A stretch of 64,000 nt of DNA from Arthrobotrys musiformis (GCA_036971715.1 JAVHJL010000003.1:1054001-1118000); one strand, 5' to 3'; positions 11,209 to 23,161 are shown, counted from the first letter of the stretch. Made by a program: numbers and translations. Notes: generated by a model not told the origin, from the sequence alone.

Positions 11209-12870
11209 GGTGACCGTTTTGAGGGATTCGGGTGTCTATATGTTAACGCTGGGGGGTATATTCGTTATTAACGTTGCTTGAATAAGTCGGCTAAATATAT
11301 TTTATAAGATGTTGTGAAGGTTGTTTTGATTCGGTCAAATTTGGAGAGTCGGCATTATTTCTGACAATATATATACCTCCAGTTACTCCAGGATCGCTCA
11401 AAGGACTACCACTCTCGTCGCTACGAGAGGGTAAATCCCGCGCGGATTTTTGCATCAGTGAGCTAGATTTTCACCGTGGCGTGGTAAAACGATCTACGTC
11501 TCTACATACACATCTATCAAACTGGTGCTACAACTGACAACTCAAAGACGGAGAGGAGACTTACGGGGGACGTTGACTGAGAGGTACACAGCAACCTTCT
11601 TCTATCGACGAGGGGGGAAAACGCTAAACTACGATATTGCAAATTTGAAGACTTAAGAAGAACGATATATCTGAGAATATCAAATATTCATACGTTACCC
11701 AGAAGACTTGGAAAATGCATGGCCCAGAAATTTTATAATTTAGAGGCTATATTTTCCAGCAGAGGAGATATCTGTGGTGATCGAGCTCAAAATCACACAC
11801 GGCCAACGCGGGCATCTATATATTATGCAAAGTATATATATATAAAGCTAAGGCTAGATATAAATCTGTCCCTAAAGCTGGGAATATATTAATATAATAT
11901 ATTGATAGGCAACTAGTATCTTCGTTTGGAAGCTTGAAGCTTCCCGAGTATGATCCTCAAAATAATCTAGAACCGCACCGGCCCGGCCCTCGCACTCACT
12001 CGTGGTAAACACCAGCTGATTGACAAGCAAGGCAACGTGGGACTTTATAAGCTTTACAATTACACATAATATAATATGATCATTTGAGATCAGGACAATA
12101 AACGCTTCCATTTCTACATATTATATATCCCCTTCATCTATATGCATACCTACTTAGGTATATGCTAAGTATATAATATATGTTTGCGCCTGCTATATTT
12201 AACTTTTTTTGGCCTCGAGACTATATTTAACGAGCAACTCTCCTCTCCGATATAATATCATATGCAAATTAAAGCGTTTACCACATGACCGCAGCTGTGC
12301 CTGCAGAACCCACTTCTTCGCCTTCGTCGAGAAACCCACTCGCACCAGACGTCTGCAGACTAACTAGCGGGAGTTCGAGTTATTATTATCCGAGCGCCAC
12401 AAGCCTACAACCCTGGCCCATGGCAAGCTTGTAATGGTGTAGCTTGTGTTGCGCCGTCGTTGACCTCCGCGCGTCATTGTGAACCATCATGGAAGCATGT
12501 ACTATGTGATGTACCTTCGAGTCACACGCCCGCACGTACGAGTCCCAGCCAGTGGCATCCTTCCCCTTCGCGGCCCCTCCATCCCATCCCGTCCTTTAAA
12601 GCCTTACGCTTTTGCCATGTGCTCCCCGCCATCTCCATCCCTCCACCACAAACTTCTCTCAGCCTTCCACCTCCCTCCGACGTGACCGTCGAATCCCATA
12701 GATACCCGATATTCCCAACAAAAAAAACGACATCATCTGAAAGGCGTGGGAAAGTTAATTAGGCTGTCGATACATCCGAGTCGTAAGGACCTTTCTGCAG
12801 CATAGGACCAACGTTACCGACCAACCAACCAGAAAGATCGAAAAGTAAATCCCAAGGAGCTCTGCCAACC
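11209..12870. other. Divergent intergenic region, AT-rich
   Basis: This region separates the peptidase-like gene (minus) from the C78 peptidase gene (plus) and should contain both promoters. Positions 11640-12270 are very AT-rich, with many TATATA runs. A short CT-rich leader precedes the ATG at 12871. I find no gene in it; a 100-codon plus frame at 12460 is Pro/Ser/His-rich leader sequence. Confidence 0.5.
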
Positions 12871-15026
12871 ATGGCATCCTCATCGTCGTCATCCCGCCGC
12901 CCGATCGTTCCGGAAATAACCTGCCCTTTATGCAGCTATACTGCCGATGACGAATCCATTATACAGTTACACTTCGAAGCCGTCCATGATCTCGATAGCT
13001 CCTTTTCCCCACCTCGTCCCCCGCCGGTCCCTCCGAAACCAAATTCACACCGATGGCCACCTCTGGCTAAATCGGAGCCAATCCCAAAACCAAATCCGAA
13101 CCGATGGCCACCTCTAGCAGCCAAGTCGGAACCAATTCCAAAACCGAAGCCGAAAGCCCCTACACAAGTATACGGAGACGACGCCTACGATCCCTTCAAA
13201 TACCAAATCCCAAACAACAATAGCCAGGAAATCGTCGGTGCACCGGTTTGGAGAGTCGACGGGCCGGGTGCAGTTGACAAAACACCTGCTGTTCCGATTA
13301 CGCCAACGCCAACGGTTTCCGATAATGTTGAGCTGGAGTACGTGACATGCGAATGGAAAAATTGTGGAGAGCCGGTTAGCTTCCTAGAGCTGGAGGTGCA
13401 TTTCGCAATGCATGAAGAAGAGCTGGAAATAATGGACTCAGACTCGGAATCTGATGGAGATGACAGCGATGGAGGTGTTCGATTGACAGATTCTACGCTC
13501 GGCCAGAGGGAACGGAAGGGCGATGCTTTGATGGATGCTGCTGGAAAGAAACGACACATCCCGAAGAAGGAAGGGCCGAGTAACCGTCAACCAAAGAAGA
13601 TGGGCCAGATGGAGAGAAGGTTGGAGAGTGAACTTCGGGCGGGCGAAGTCTTGGTAACATTTCTGGACGAGGATGACGACGACGTCATCAAGGTCCAGAA
13701 AGTATACGTGGAAGCGGAACCCAAGACGCCGGCAGATGAAGAGAGTAAGGAGTATGAATTTATCAACAGTGACGAAATTACCGAAGACGATGATGAGAAA
13801 GATAGAGGGAAGGGAAGTCCCAGGTACGGGAGCCGCCACGGGAAGAAGCTTCACAAACATAACCCGAGCTACCCCATCAACGGATACGGAGGCTACGAAA
13901 TCTCAGACTCTAAGCGATATCATAAGAAAAATACGCATTCCAACGGGTCCAGTGGTGCTAGTAAGCCAGCCGAAGCTGCCGCCCGAATTAAGGCCAAATT
14001 TGTATGATTTTATGTGCACCCAAACAGTCGATTGACAATGGTCTGCTAACTTGACTGCAGAAGAAATCCGAGCTGGGGCCCTATGCGAACGAAAAGCGAA
14101 TGCCGGACTGGCTCAGGGACGCCCTGCAGGAGGGTGGGAAGCAGGTGGTCACCAAGACCATTGGCTCTGACGGCAATATATACATCAAAAAGAGCTACGA
14201 GAACGAAACCTCAGGTCTCATCCCTGTCATACGGCAGCTTAGCGCGTTGGATCCAAGTGTCAAAAAGGCATACGTCTGCCATCCATCTGTCAAGCACGTC
14301 TACAAGGAACACCCTTCGGCGAATGGTTTCTGTGGCTATCGTAATATCCAGATGCTGGCCTCGTACTGTCAGAAAAACTTTGTCCCTGGAAGCGAACGAC
14401 TGTATGGCGAGCGAATTCCATCCATCATCGATATCCAAAAGTGGATCGAGCAGGCGTGGGATAAAGGTATCAATGCGCACGCCCGCGAGGAAACCGGCGG
14501 GATCCTCTACACCAGGAAATACATCGGATCATCAGAAGTCGAAGCTATGTTCACATCTTTCGGAACCTCCACGATCCCGCGCCAATTCTCAGAGCCAAAC
14601 CAGCAGATCAATGCCCTTCGACATGTCTGGAATTACTTCTCAAACGGCTTCGAACATGAAGCCGACAAGGTCGTCCAAACGGACAAGGCACCAATCTACT
14701 TCCAACACCAAGGCCACTCGATGACTATTGTTGGAATTGAACAATACAAATGCGGAACCCTTTGTTTCCTTTGCTTCGACCCTATGTTTAGTCCTTCTCA
14801 GAACATCCGTAAGCTCGTGGGAGAGAAGAGAATTCGTTCGAACATCGCCTATGGGAAACTCCTCAAGTCGTTCCGAAGAGGAGGACAGTATCTAAAGAGG
14901 TACAACATCTTCGAGATGGTTGAGTATGTAATATCCCTCCACCTTTTTTGACATGTTCATAACTAATCAATGCATCACCGCAGGCTCGCTCCCACCTTTG
15001 AACCTGATTCTACACTCTATGAATAG
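12871..15026 (+). CDS. Peptidase family C78 protein (ZUFSP/Mug105-like) with zinc fingers
   Basis: The family contains UFM1 proteases and the K63-specific deubiquitinase ZUFSP/ZUP1, with fission yeast Mug105. Three exons, 12871-14001, 14061-14923 and 14984-15026, give 678 residues. A C2H2 finger lies at C18, C21, H34, H39, and a second at C160, C165, H177, H181. Between them a Pro/Lys segment contains a near-duplicated unit RWPPLAKSEPIPKP (61-74 and 79-93). The catalytic domain has Cys468 in NGFCGYRNIQML, His596 in QGHSMTIVGIE and Asp617 in CFDPMF, matching the C78 Cys-His-Asp order. Lysine-rich acidic linkers join the parts. Since most ascomycetes lack UFM1, a ubiquitin rather than UFM1 substrate is the likelier inference. 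Confidence 0.92.
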
Positions 15027-15499
15027 TCGGAATGAGTTGTACTCCTTTCGTAAAACCTTTGAACTAAACCTCAATACAAGCATTCTGTTCAACGCTGAAA
15101 TGGGGAGGAATATTCTATTTTTGTCTTATTTTTCTCTACCCGGTCTTCCTCTCTCTACAGTTTTTTAATTTTGTTCATGTTTTTTTGCTGCTGTGGGGAG
15201 CATATGGCGTTTCTTTTTTAGCCAAGAATTTTTTTTTGTCTATGAGCATGGATTAGCCTCTTTTTTCAAAGCTTCAGCGTTCTATCGAAATGTTGATTAT
15301 GCAATCAAAAGAAAAAAGCTTGGGAGTTTACAAAATACAACAAGAAACCTAAATTATAAACCCATCGAACCCAATCTAGCCCGAAAAGTCACCAAGTAGG
15401 ATTCCATATCGATAACATCTCTAGTTACATCAGGCTTATCTAATACCCATCCAAAGTTACCCAGAACTTCTTCTAAGTAAAGACGAAGAAAAAGAAAAA
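15027..15499. other. Intergenic region between C78 peptidase and HAM1
   Basis: Tandem plus-strand genes flank this 473-bp stretch. It is T-rich to about 15250 (probable 3' untranslated region) and A-rich before the HAM1 start, where the leader reads as runs of AAGAAA up to the ATG. No gene seen. Confidence 0.5.
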
Positions 15500-16412
15500 A
15501 TGCCACTCGACCGCATCACCTTCGTAACGGGCAACGCCGGAAAGCTAGCTGAGGTCCAGGCTATACTGGGGCAATACATCCAGATCGATAACAACGGTCT
15601 CGACCTCGAGGAGATCCAAGGCACCATCGAGGAGGTTTCTTCGGCGAAATGCAAGAAGGCCGCTGAGGCTGTTAGTGTCCCCCCTTTTACCCCAACTAAC
15701 GACGAATTCCACATGTTCCATAAACGCAACTATGCGTTATCGCAAAAACTCATTTAACAGATTTTGGAATTTTGATAAGCTGATTTATGTGATGTCTCCA
15801 TGGTTGGGTTTTTGGGGAGATTAGCTTCAAGGCCCGGTTCTTACGGAAGATACATGTCTCTGCTTCAATGCTCTAAACGTAAGTCGTAACAACTGTATTC
15901 ATCAGATAACACCAACTGACAACATTCTAGGGCCTGCCGGGTCCATACATGTAACAACCACCCAACTTTCAAACCCGACCTCCACAACTAAAACCATCTA
16001 ACCAACATATGCATGCAGAAAATGGTTCATGCAAGGCATCGGGCACAGCGGCCTCAACAAGCTCCTGGCGGGGTTTGAAGATAAATCCGCGGAAGCGGTC
16101 TGCACGTTCGCCTTCTCTGAGGGACCGGGGTGCGAACCGTTGATTTTCCAGGGTAGAACGCAGGGGAAGATCGTGTGTCCCCGGGGACCGCCGAAGTTTG
16201 GATGGGATCCGATTTTTGAGTATGAAGGGCAGACGTGAGTTATACCTTGCCCGCTTTTTTTTTGATAGTGGTTTAGTGCTGATGGTGGGGTTACTAGGTA
16301 TGCGGAAATGGAGAAGGAGAAGAAGAATAGTGTTTCGCATAGAGGGAAGGCTTTGCAGAAGTTCAAGGAGTTTTTGGAGACTTATGATAAGAGGGAGGAG
16401 GCAACTGCCTGA
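15500..16412 (+). CDS. HAM1: Inosine triphosphate pyrophosphatase (HAM1/ITPA)
   Basis: It hydrolyses ITP, dITP and XTP to the monophosphate, cleaning the nucleotide pool. Five exons, 15500-15670, 15825-15878, 15931-15950, 16019-16234 and 16298-16412, give 191 residues, the usual family length. Signature motifs are FVTGNAGKLAEVQ at the N-terminus, QGPVLTEDTCLCF with the conserved acidic residue, NGLPGPYIKWF, CPRGPPKFGWDPIFEYEGQTYAEM, and KNSVSHRGKAL near the C-terminus. Exon 3 is only 20 nt and encodes GLPGPY plus part of Ile; omitting it would remove a core motif. The gene converges with FAP7, leaving 194 bp between stops. Confidence 0.96.
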
Positions 16413-16606
16413 TTGTTCCAGCTAGTAATTGCCCCATAAACTGGGGATACGGGCTCGATCACACCCTAGGGCCCTACTATTGAATATTCACGATAGAGCT
16501 ACGGCATAGACCAGAGCCAAATATGCATAGATAAGCCCCTTCTAGCGTGAAATAGAGAAAAATTAGACCCCCGTTTATAACATCTATGAGTACGAACAAG
16601 ACTAAT

Positions 16607-17476
16607 CTAATCCTCCGATTCGTTATTATTCGCCTTCCATTGCTCCACCCAAGCCGTGATTCTCTCCACATTACTCTCAATCTGATCGGTTTCATTACTC
16701 TGTAACTCAATAACAATCTCTTCATCGTACGCCTCCCTCGCCTCCTCCAGGATAACCTGCATGATCTCTGCATCAATGTTCTCATCAAGTTTTTTGTCTA
16801 AATTTTTAAAGATTAGTACTCCGCGCTCGACGTAAAAATGCACCAAAAGGGAAGGAAAATAATACCAGAGTACTCCCTATTTGTGAAAATCCTCGTCAGC
16901 ATACCCATTCTTTCTATAAACCTTGACCCGAACGGATCCAGCGGACCAGGACAACCTACCGAGCCTTCAACCGATCATACAGAACCGTATTATCCGTCCT
17001 CAAAACGACGACAAGATCGATCCAGCTCTTGGGGAAGATATCACAGACATGCCAGTCTATTATATACCCCCCTTTCTTGACATCCTCCTCAATCGCATCC
17101 AATAGCTATGCACACCCGTCAATCTCCATTACATACCTGGCCAGCCGTATAGTAATGGAACTCACTTTATCCTCATCCACCTCCCAGGACTTCAACTCCT
17201 CATCGAAAGCATCGTAGCAGTTATTATCCTTCGCCACCTGGTTGATCGATAAATGCTTCAACCCCGTAGCCTCGGCGAGGAGTTCGCAGTGTGTTGATTT
17301 GCCTGGTTTACGAATTCATCAATGCATGTTAGAAATTTCGCACTCGCGCATAACTTGGAACGCGGGTGTACGCCGCTTTTAAACGATTTCCAGCCGGCTG
17401 TGGTTTATTTTTGGAAGACGCATACCGTACCTGTTCCGGGCGTACCAGTGATTATAATGGTTGGTAGCTTCGCCAT
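16607..17476 (-). CDS. FAP7: Adenylate kinase-like ribosome-assembly factor Fap7 (AK6/hCINAP)
   Basis: Fap7 is a P-loop NTPase that acts in the last step of 18S rRNA maturation with Rps14. Five exons fit: 17476-17431, 17302-17166, 17105-16960, 16876-16866 and 16797-16607, giving 176 residues. The Walker A is GTPGTGKST (11-19), followed by ATGLKHLSINQ and GGYIIDWHVCDIFP, the Fap7 signatures, then LVVVLRTDNTVLYDRL. The fourth exon is just 11 nt and encodes E-Y-S between KAR and DKKLDENIDAEIM. It is flanked by TAG and GTATTA and is needed to keep frame and to fill the family's R-x-Y-x-x-x-K-L-x-E-N segment. Start chosen at the first Met before the P-loop. Confidence 0.95.
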
Positions 17477-17874
17477 TTTTTGGGGGGGTGGGACGGATGT
17501 TTGATGAAGTGCGATATTTACAGGGACTTGCGCGCTGGTGATGGAAAAATTTGTTGTTTGTTGGAAAAAGGTTTGCGCAGGTAGTTATTTCCCAGGCGGC
17601 CGAATACTGTTAGCACTCGCCTACGGACTAGCCGGAAACCAAGAGCTATAGCTACCAGCAGGTCAGCCAGGCTAAGCAACAGCGAGCATCAGCAGCTCAG
17701 CAAGGACATCGCATCGTAGTAAAAAACGGCAGCACAGAACACCAGAGGATAAAAAGGCATTCATTGGGTATCATTCGTAATGCGATAACAAAAATGTTCT
17801 AAAAATCCCATACAAAAAGAAGAGTACAATCGCCCGATATGGTTCAACCCCCCGGGCCCCCTGCAAAGGCCGTA
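17477..17874. other. Intergenic region upstream of FAP7
   Basis: FAP7 promoter and BET5 3' flank, both on the minus strand. Positions 17610-17760 contain short CAGCA/AGCA-type repeats. No gene seen. Confidence 0.5.
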
Positions 17875-18813
17875 TTAAGCTCCAAATGCCAAATAACCAA
17901 GAAGTATTCCACCCGCAGGCTTAATCAATCGTTCGCTATTCACCGGCACGTTAGCATAGTGTACTTCAAGCTGGTTTGGAAGCTGAAGGGAAGGTACCAC
18001 AAAGCCATCGATCCCTAGCTCGAATAACTCATTGTTTACGCCTTCCCCGCCCGCATGCTCGACCGCTAGATTTCCATCGGGTTAATTTTAGAAAGGTGGC
18101 ATAACTCGTTGGAGTTTCAGAAGATGAATATACATACGTGACAGTGGGTTTTTCACAACTATAAGCGTTGGATTAGTTGGTTTCACTCTCGCAGCGTTTC
18201 AAAGGGGGAAAAGAAGGGAAAAAAACAGAGGGGGGGAGGTGCTCACCATATTCGACATATAAATTCACGTATATCTGATGTAAAGACGACTTCAAACTTT
18301 CCGTCCGAATGTCCGTCAACATGACGAATCGCAATGAGGACAGCGTCTCGTAATAATGCAACTTATAGTGCCCAGTCCGGTAGCAAAGGAACGAATCCTC
18401 ACTACATCCCCAACCACGATATATTTTAGCCTCCAAAAGACGCCAATTTCGCGGGCGTAAGGTCCCAACTTTGAAAAGGGGGGGAGAAATGTAATGCTTA
18501 CGGGCCACATAACTTCTTCACCATATTTCGCAAAGAGAATATAACACCAAACACCAGCTTCGCCTGCTCAGCCATGCTTAACCTGCTACCAGGGGCTGGC
18601 TTTTCAGCGACAGACGTGGCGACGGTAGCTACAGACGAAGCCGTCACAGGACGGGATAATGGCTGTGCCACGGAGGGCGTATTGTTGAGCCATTGTCTGA
18701 TGTAGATGCATTCGCCTAGAGCGTCAAGCGAACATGTCAGTCGCGGAATTGGCAGCTACCGAGACAAGGGACTCACAATGCCTGTCAAAGATGAAGAAGC
18801 TATAGACAACCAT
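17875..18813 (-). CDS. BET5: TRAPP complex subunit Bet5/TRAPPC1
   Basis: Bet5 is a longin-fold subunit of the TRAPP tethering complex, the Ypt1 exchange factor at the ER-Golgi and Golgi. Five exons, 18813-18777, 18715-18502, 18401-18247, 18157-18137 and 18065-17875, give 205 residues. Diagnostic segments are MVVYSFFIFDRHCECIY, MAEQAKLVFGVIFSLRNMVKKL, EDSFLCYRTGHYKLHYYET and HQIYVNLYVEYVVKNPLSPVEH. Exon 4 is 21 nt and supplies the end of VEY-VVKNPLS. A Ser/Thr/Ala-rich insert of ~40 residues (about 22-60) replaces the short loop of yeast Bet5, as is usual in filamentous fungi. The C-terminal ~60 residues after VEH follow the filamentous-fungal pattern ending in GGEGVNNELFELGIDGF and a non-conserved tail. 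Confidence 0.95.
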
Positions 18814-19730
18814 GGTTTCAGTAGCCTCTGTGCTTTGGATTCCTAAGTCTCGGATGTTGGAGTATTTGATTTTGAATTCTTGGGCCCTTGGTAAGGTCTT
18901 TCGCGGGTTGAGACGAGGTGCTCGTGCTTGGAAGCTGAGGCCACATCCACAGGCGGGTGTTGGTTGGTTACGAGACGGCGGTGCTTCTCAGTCTCATATA
19001 ACCTATATATAGTTAAACTGTGTTGGGTGCTTCGTTGGTCGTAGTTACTGGTATTAAAATGCAACACCACAACACACGCTCACCCCCCCTTCGATTCCAT
19101 ATTTCGTATTTGCATTTGGCGCTACCTCGAGACTCTGCCTCAGGAGCGCCTGGTCTCGAGGCTAGATTCAACCAACAAAGCCCAAATATATCACAGATGT
19201 GGATCTCCTCTTGCCTTCTTTTTAATTCTGATTGCAACCGTTAAATTGGTCTACTTTACAAATTTATAATTTAGGTTGAAGGGGGTCTGTTGCGTATCTG
19301 GATGATCTGTCCCTCGAATCACGACGCTAGGGTGATGTTAGCCTCGAATCCGGATGATGTGGACTCTACAGCTCAGTAAATAACATGCCACTAGTACTCC
19401 CATTTCTCAGTATTCACTGGTGTGAATACAATGTTAACTGTTTTACCATTTTGAATACTTCCGTCCCAGAAAATAAACAGCCCGCACGAGAACGGTTGTA
19501 AACATAGCCGAATATCTTTCTCTTGAAGAGCATTTGCCCTCAAATTCTAGCCTATGTAACTTGGTGAATCTTTATTCATTACTATGTAGGGGTTTAACTT
19601 TCCATGAACTAGATCCTATAGCTAACTCGGTCCGGAGCCCTAGATTCCAAAATCAGATTTGTCTCGCTCCAGCTCGGGCGCTCGGGATTCGAGGCTCGAG
19701 TACTCGGTAGAATTTATATTGTCTGCGAAC
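18814..19730. other. Divergent promoter region BET5 / secreted protein B
   Basis: Both neighbours start here and read outward. A perfect 9-bp inverted repeat lies at 19125-19133 and 19153-19161. Positions 19240-19620 are AT-rich with no open frame of interest. Confidence 0.5.
19125..19161. repeat. 9-bp inverted repeat with 19-nt loop
   Basis: CCTCGAGAC at 19125-19133 pairs perfectly with GTCTCGAGG at 19153-19161; each arm contains an XhoI-like CTCGAG palindrome. It lies in the divergent promoter region between BET5 and secreted protein B, about 570 bp from the latter's ATG. It could be a paired activator site or a chance hairpin. Confidence 0.6.
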
Positions 19731-20921
19731 ATGCGCGCACTATGCCTCTTAATACTTGCGTATGTTTTGCACACGCAGTTAGCGGGGGCCAAACCGGCTC
19801 CAGACAGGGCAGCCGTGTCACCACTACCCAATGCTCAAACTCAAAGTACCAAGTCCTCCATTCTCACCCCTTCAAGCTCCACAGAGGTGCCCAAGATGCC
19901 GAGTCTAGTCCCCCACAATATTATTCAATCCGACCCCTCCCCAGCGAGGGTTCTCGAAGAGACTACCAAGGCATCCGAAGCCACGCAGAGCGAAGGAGCA
20001 ACGGACCAAACAGGTACCCCTATAACAGATAATAAGCACCCGGACAGAGGACTCGTTAGCCCTGACTTCTTTTTCACGGGGCGGTGGTTCATCAAGTGTT
20101 TCCCGTGGGGTTATATTTCTCAGGGATTATTCGTGCCGGACATGGAGCAAGCAGCAAGGGTGGGACTAAGCCCCCAAGATTTTTACGATTTCCAACCTCC
20201 GACTACGGGCAAAAATGGCGGGCCCATTACTGATGCAGCGGCACACACCGCTGTGAGGAATAGAATTATAGCGCGACAGACAGTCTGCTTTCGATGTGCT
20301 TGTTCGGACCAAGGTGATCTTATACCAGGGGGGATTATTATCCGGCCCGGCCGCGGTAAGTGGCACCGTTATCACTGCGACACTCAGCAAGTGGCTGCGC
20401 TGTGTACCTTCCAAATGGGTTAGTAGTTTGGCGGGCGCTACCCCATCCATATATACATATATACGTAACTAACTGGTTCAACGAAAGGTTGTTACTGCTA
20501 CCGGGAGCTTGGCCAGCCATCGCCGGATGTCCCGGGCGCCACTACTAATGACTACGATGCCGCTATAAAAAAATTGGGTTTGACAGAAAAGCACGGGAAT
20601 GCTGATTGGGTTTGGAAAGCTAAGGGACTAACATTTGCGGACCCTCATCCGTCTGACCCATATAAAACATTCACAACGAACTCTGGTGCGGAGGATTTGT
20701 ATTGGCTTGAAGGCCCAGACCCTCCCAGCGACCTAGTGGGTGTAGGCATGGGCCCTGGGTACGAATTAAGTCACCTAGGGTGGGTAGGATCCGGATTAGG
20801 GGGCAGTTCAAGTTACCGGAAGCGGGATTCCGAGCTCGAGGACGTATCCGTGGAGGTGCAGGTTGACGAGACCGGGGAAAGGGAGTGTAAGGACTGCCCG
20901 ACGATAGCAGAGGAAGTGTAA
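19731..20921 (+). CDS. Secreted eight-cysteine protein, paralogue B (unknown function)
   Basis: Two exons, 19731-20418 and 20488-20921, join inside a Gly codon (phase 1) to give 373 residues; exon 2 is 434 nt, the same length as in paralogue A. A signal peptide is clear: MRALCLLILAYVLHTQLAGA, cut before KPAP. Residues 25-105 are Ser/Thr/Pro-rich. Core cysteines are 123, 186, 189, 191, 216, 225, 231 and 233, the same C-x2-C-x-C and C-x8-C-x5-C-x-C pattern as in the gene at 4670. Further shared points are the GCYC junction, NDYDAAI against DDYQAAL, YWLEGPD, a Gly-rich run and KRD at 341-343. The tail adds a CKDC motif absent from A. The upstream in-frame ATG at 19659 is less likely because it would bury the signal peptide. 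Function unknown. Confidence 0.85.
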
Positions 20922-23161
20922 CGCAATCTGTTTATAAGTTTTGTATTAATATTGTTTTGCTAATTTTGTGGTCTGTGCTTTTGGGATCCAGAATATATGT
21001 TGCGTCTCCTTTTGGGCCAGCATCGATATCCTTTCTCTTTCCTCATGTTAACGCTGTTTCGAATTTGATATTGGCAGCATAATGATCTCGAGGTCGGTAT
21101 GAGCATGTTTTAAACATATTTCGCAATTAATTGTAATGAATTAAATGAATGCGTTCAAAAGATATTGTTGCCCACACATCATGCAGGTATCTGTGATTGG
21201 GTACGAGAATATATATATATACCCTACATCCTCATGTATATAGTTTGAGCCTTCGAACTTTCTGCTAACCCGAGTCGACGAAAGTTCAAACATATTTAGC
21301 TATTTGCGCTGCTGGTGAGACCTCGAGGGTTCCTGGCCGTCTACTTAACGTTAGGACAGGGATAGACTCTTAAGAGTAATAGCTATAGACCAAGATGCCT
21401 GGCTATATGATTGTACAGGTAATATATAATATAGGGTATGCACTACGCAACTCAGTGGTTTATAAGTGGAGGGAAACGACGAATTCGAGGTCGGCTACTC
21501 TCGTTTACTTGCACTGCAATGCCTATTGTCCAAAGCTTAAGTCGAGCTACAAACTTCGTGGAACATGTACATTCTACAGAAACCGGAGATTTCGGTAACT
21601 AAACGGATCCCAATAGCACATGTCGATATGTCAATCGAATCAATAAGAAAACTAGGAGGACTGGTTGATTAGTACAGTCGACAGTCTCCGAGTTTTGAGT
21701 GGTTCCACTAAAGTAGTTCCAGTTTTCCACCTATGAACTATATAAGTATCCATTGGACCGATTTTTGGAGTCGACTGGATATATCTGGATAAAAATGCCA
21801 TCTTCGCTCTTTCAAACACTCCCGAATGCCTAAATTATAAATCACTGGATCGAAGCAGTAAGTTCAAATTATACCCAATCGGAAGCCATACATCCAACTC
21901 CGCCTTGACAATTCCGATCTAAAGAGAGGAAAATGGTTTGACTGATATCTTTTCTGATTTTTTTTGCCACCGAGCCCTGCACACACGAGCATTCCAGGGT
22001 CTCTGCCAGATTAGATTTCTGCAAAACGTTATCTAATACGACAATTGACCAGCACCAGGAGTCGACTCTCTTAACAATCGATCCGCCAAGTTAGCTAAAC
22101 AAAAACAACAAGGACGTCGCCTCCTGTAACGTTATAACACCCGTGCACCCCCAGCCAAGACGGTTGAAATTCGCCGAACCCGGGTGCATGGAAGAATTCC
22201 CATTGCATTTCTCGGCATTCATTTTACAAAAGAAAATGTTTCAAAACAACTTTTTTTTGGTTGAAAAATTACAACGCAGAACTGACTACAAATACCCCAG
22301 AATTGGGCGCGAGAGCTGTAACTATGGCTTGCATATAGGCGGATCCATTTTACCCCAGCCAAGCATATCGAACTTTCCGACAGGGGAAAGCGAAGCTGCA
22401 TGGAAAGCCATCAGCATATTTTTTTCTCTTAAGATTGGGGATATTAGGCGAATGACCCCGACTTTGTTTGCCAGGACTAACGTTACTACCCTATAATATC
22501 GGATTCTACCCGCCATGCGCTCATACGCTTGTTCGAAATCCGATATCGTATGATAATGCGTCAAGAAAACTTCTTGATATCGTGACCAATTGTATTGCTA
22601 GTGTTCTGAAAAAGTGGTAGGTGATAAGTAGCTAAAACCTTTCGGGGTTAAGCACTTTTGAAACTAAGTCTACTCTGTTGAGCTGAGGCTCAAGCTTAGG
22701 CTATATGGTTCTTTTGACAACTTTGGGAAGTGATCTGTGCTGTAGAACTCCGGGTGGCTTGTTATCCTTTCTTCTTTTGCATCTCGTACGCCGCCCTTCG
22801 CATAACTCCGTGTGCCGCATGCCGAGATTGTGCATCTGCGTTCCATGGTTCTTGAAGCGAAGATCGTATCTGAGAATCGAATGTTCGGAGGGCTGAGATG
22901 TCCTTCGATGGCGGTTTATCGCGCCGCCGGGCCGCTGGGTTTGTGAACTTCGCTGTCCGCCGTCGCTGTTAGATATGCTATCAGAAATGAATATCTACTC
23001 CTTCCCGGCTTGGAGGAAGTGTATAAATACGCCGTGATTCCACCAGTTGAGGTTCTAACATCAATCATTCAAATCATCACCCTCAGAGGCCAATCACAAA
23101 TAAACTTTTCCCGACAATACCTCCCAGATATCTCAATATCACCCCAACTCCAACCAACAAA
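20922..23161. other. Gene-free region upstream of the small cysteine-rich peptide
   Basis: A 2.2-kb stretch between two plus-strand secreted-protein genes. I see AT-rich DNA at 21100-21260 and several short open frames with no family features. The last 150 bp form the promoter of the gene at 23162. Confidence 0.5.
23022..23029 (+). promoter_or_regulatory. TATA box of the cysteine-rich peptide gene
   Basis: TATAAATA lies 133 bp upstream of the ATG at 23162, followed by a C/A-rich leader (TCAATCATTCAAATCATCACC region) typical of strongly expressed fungal genes. Few other genes in this window have such a clear TATA element. Confidence 0.65.
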
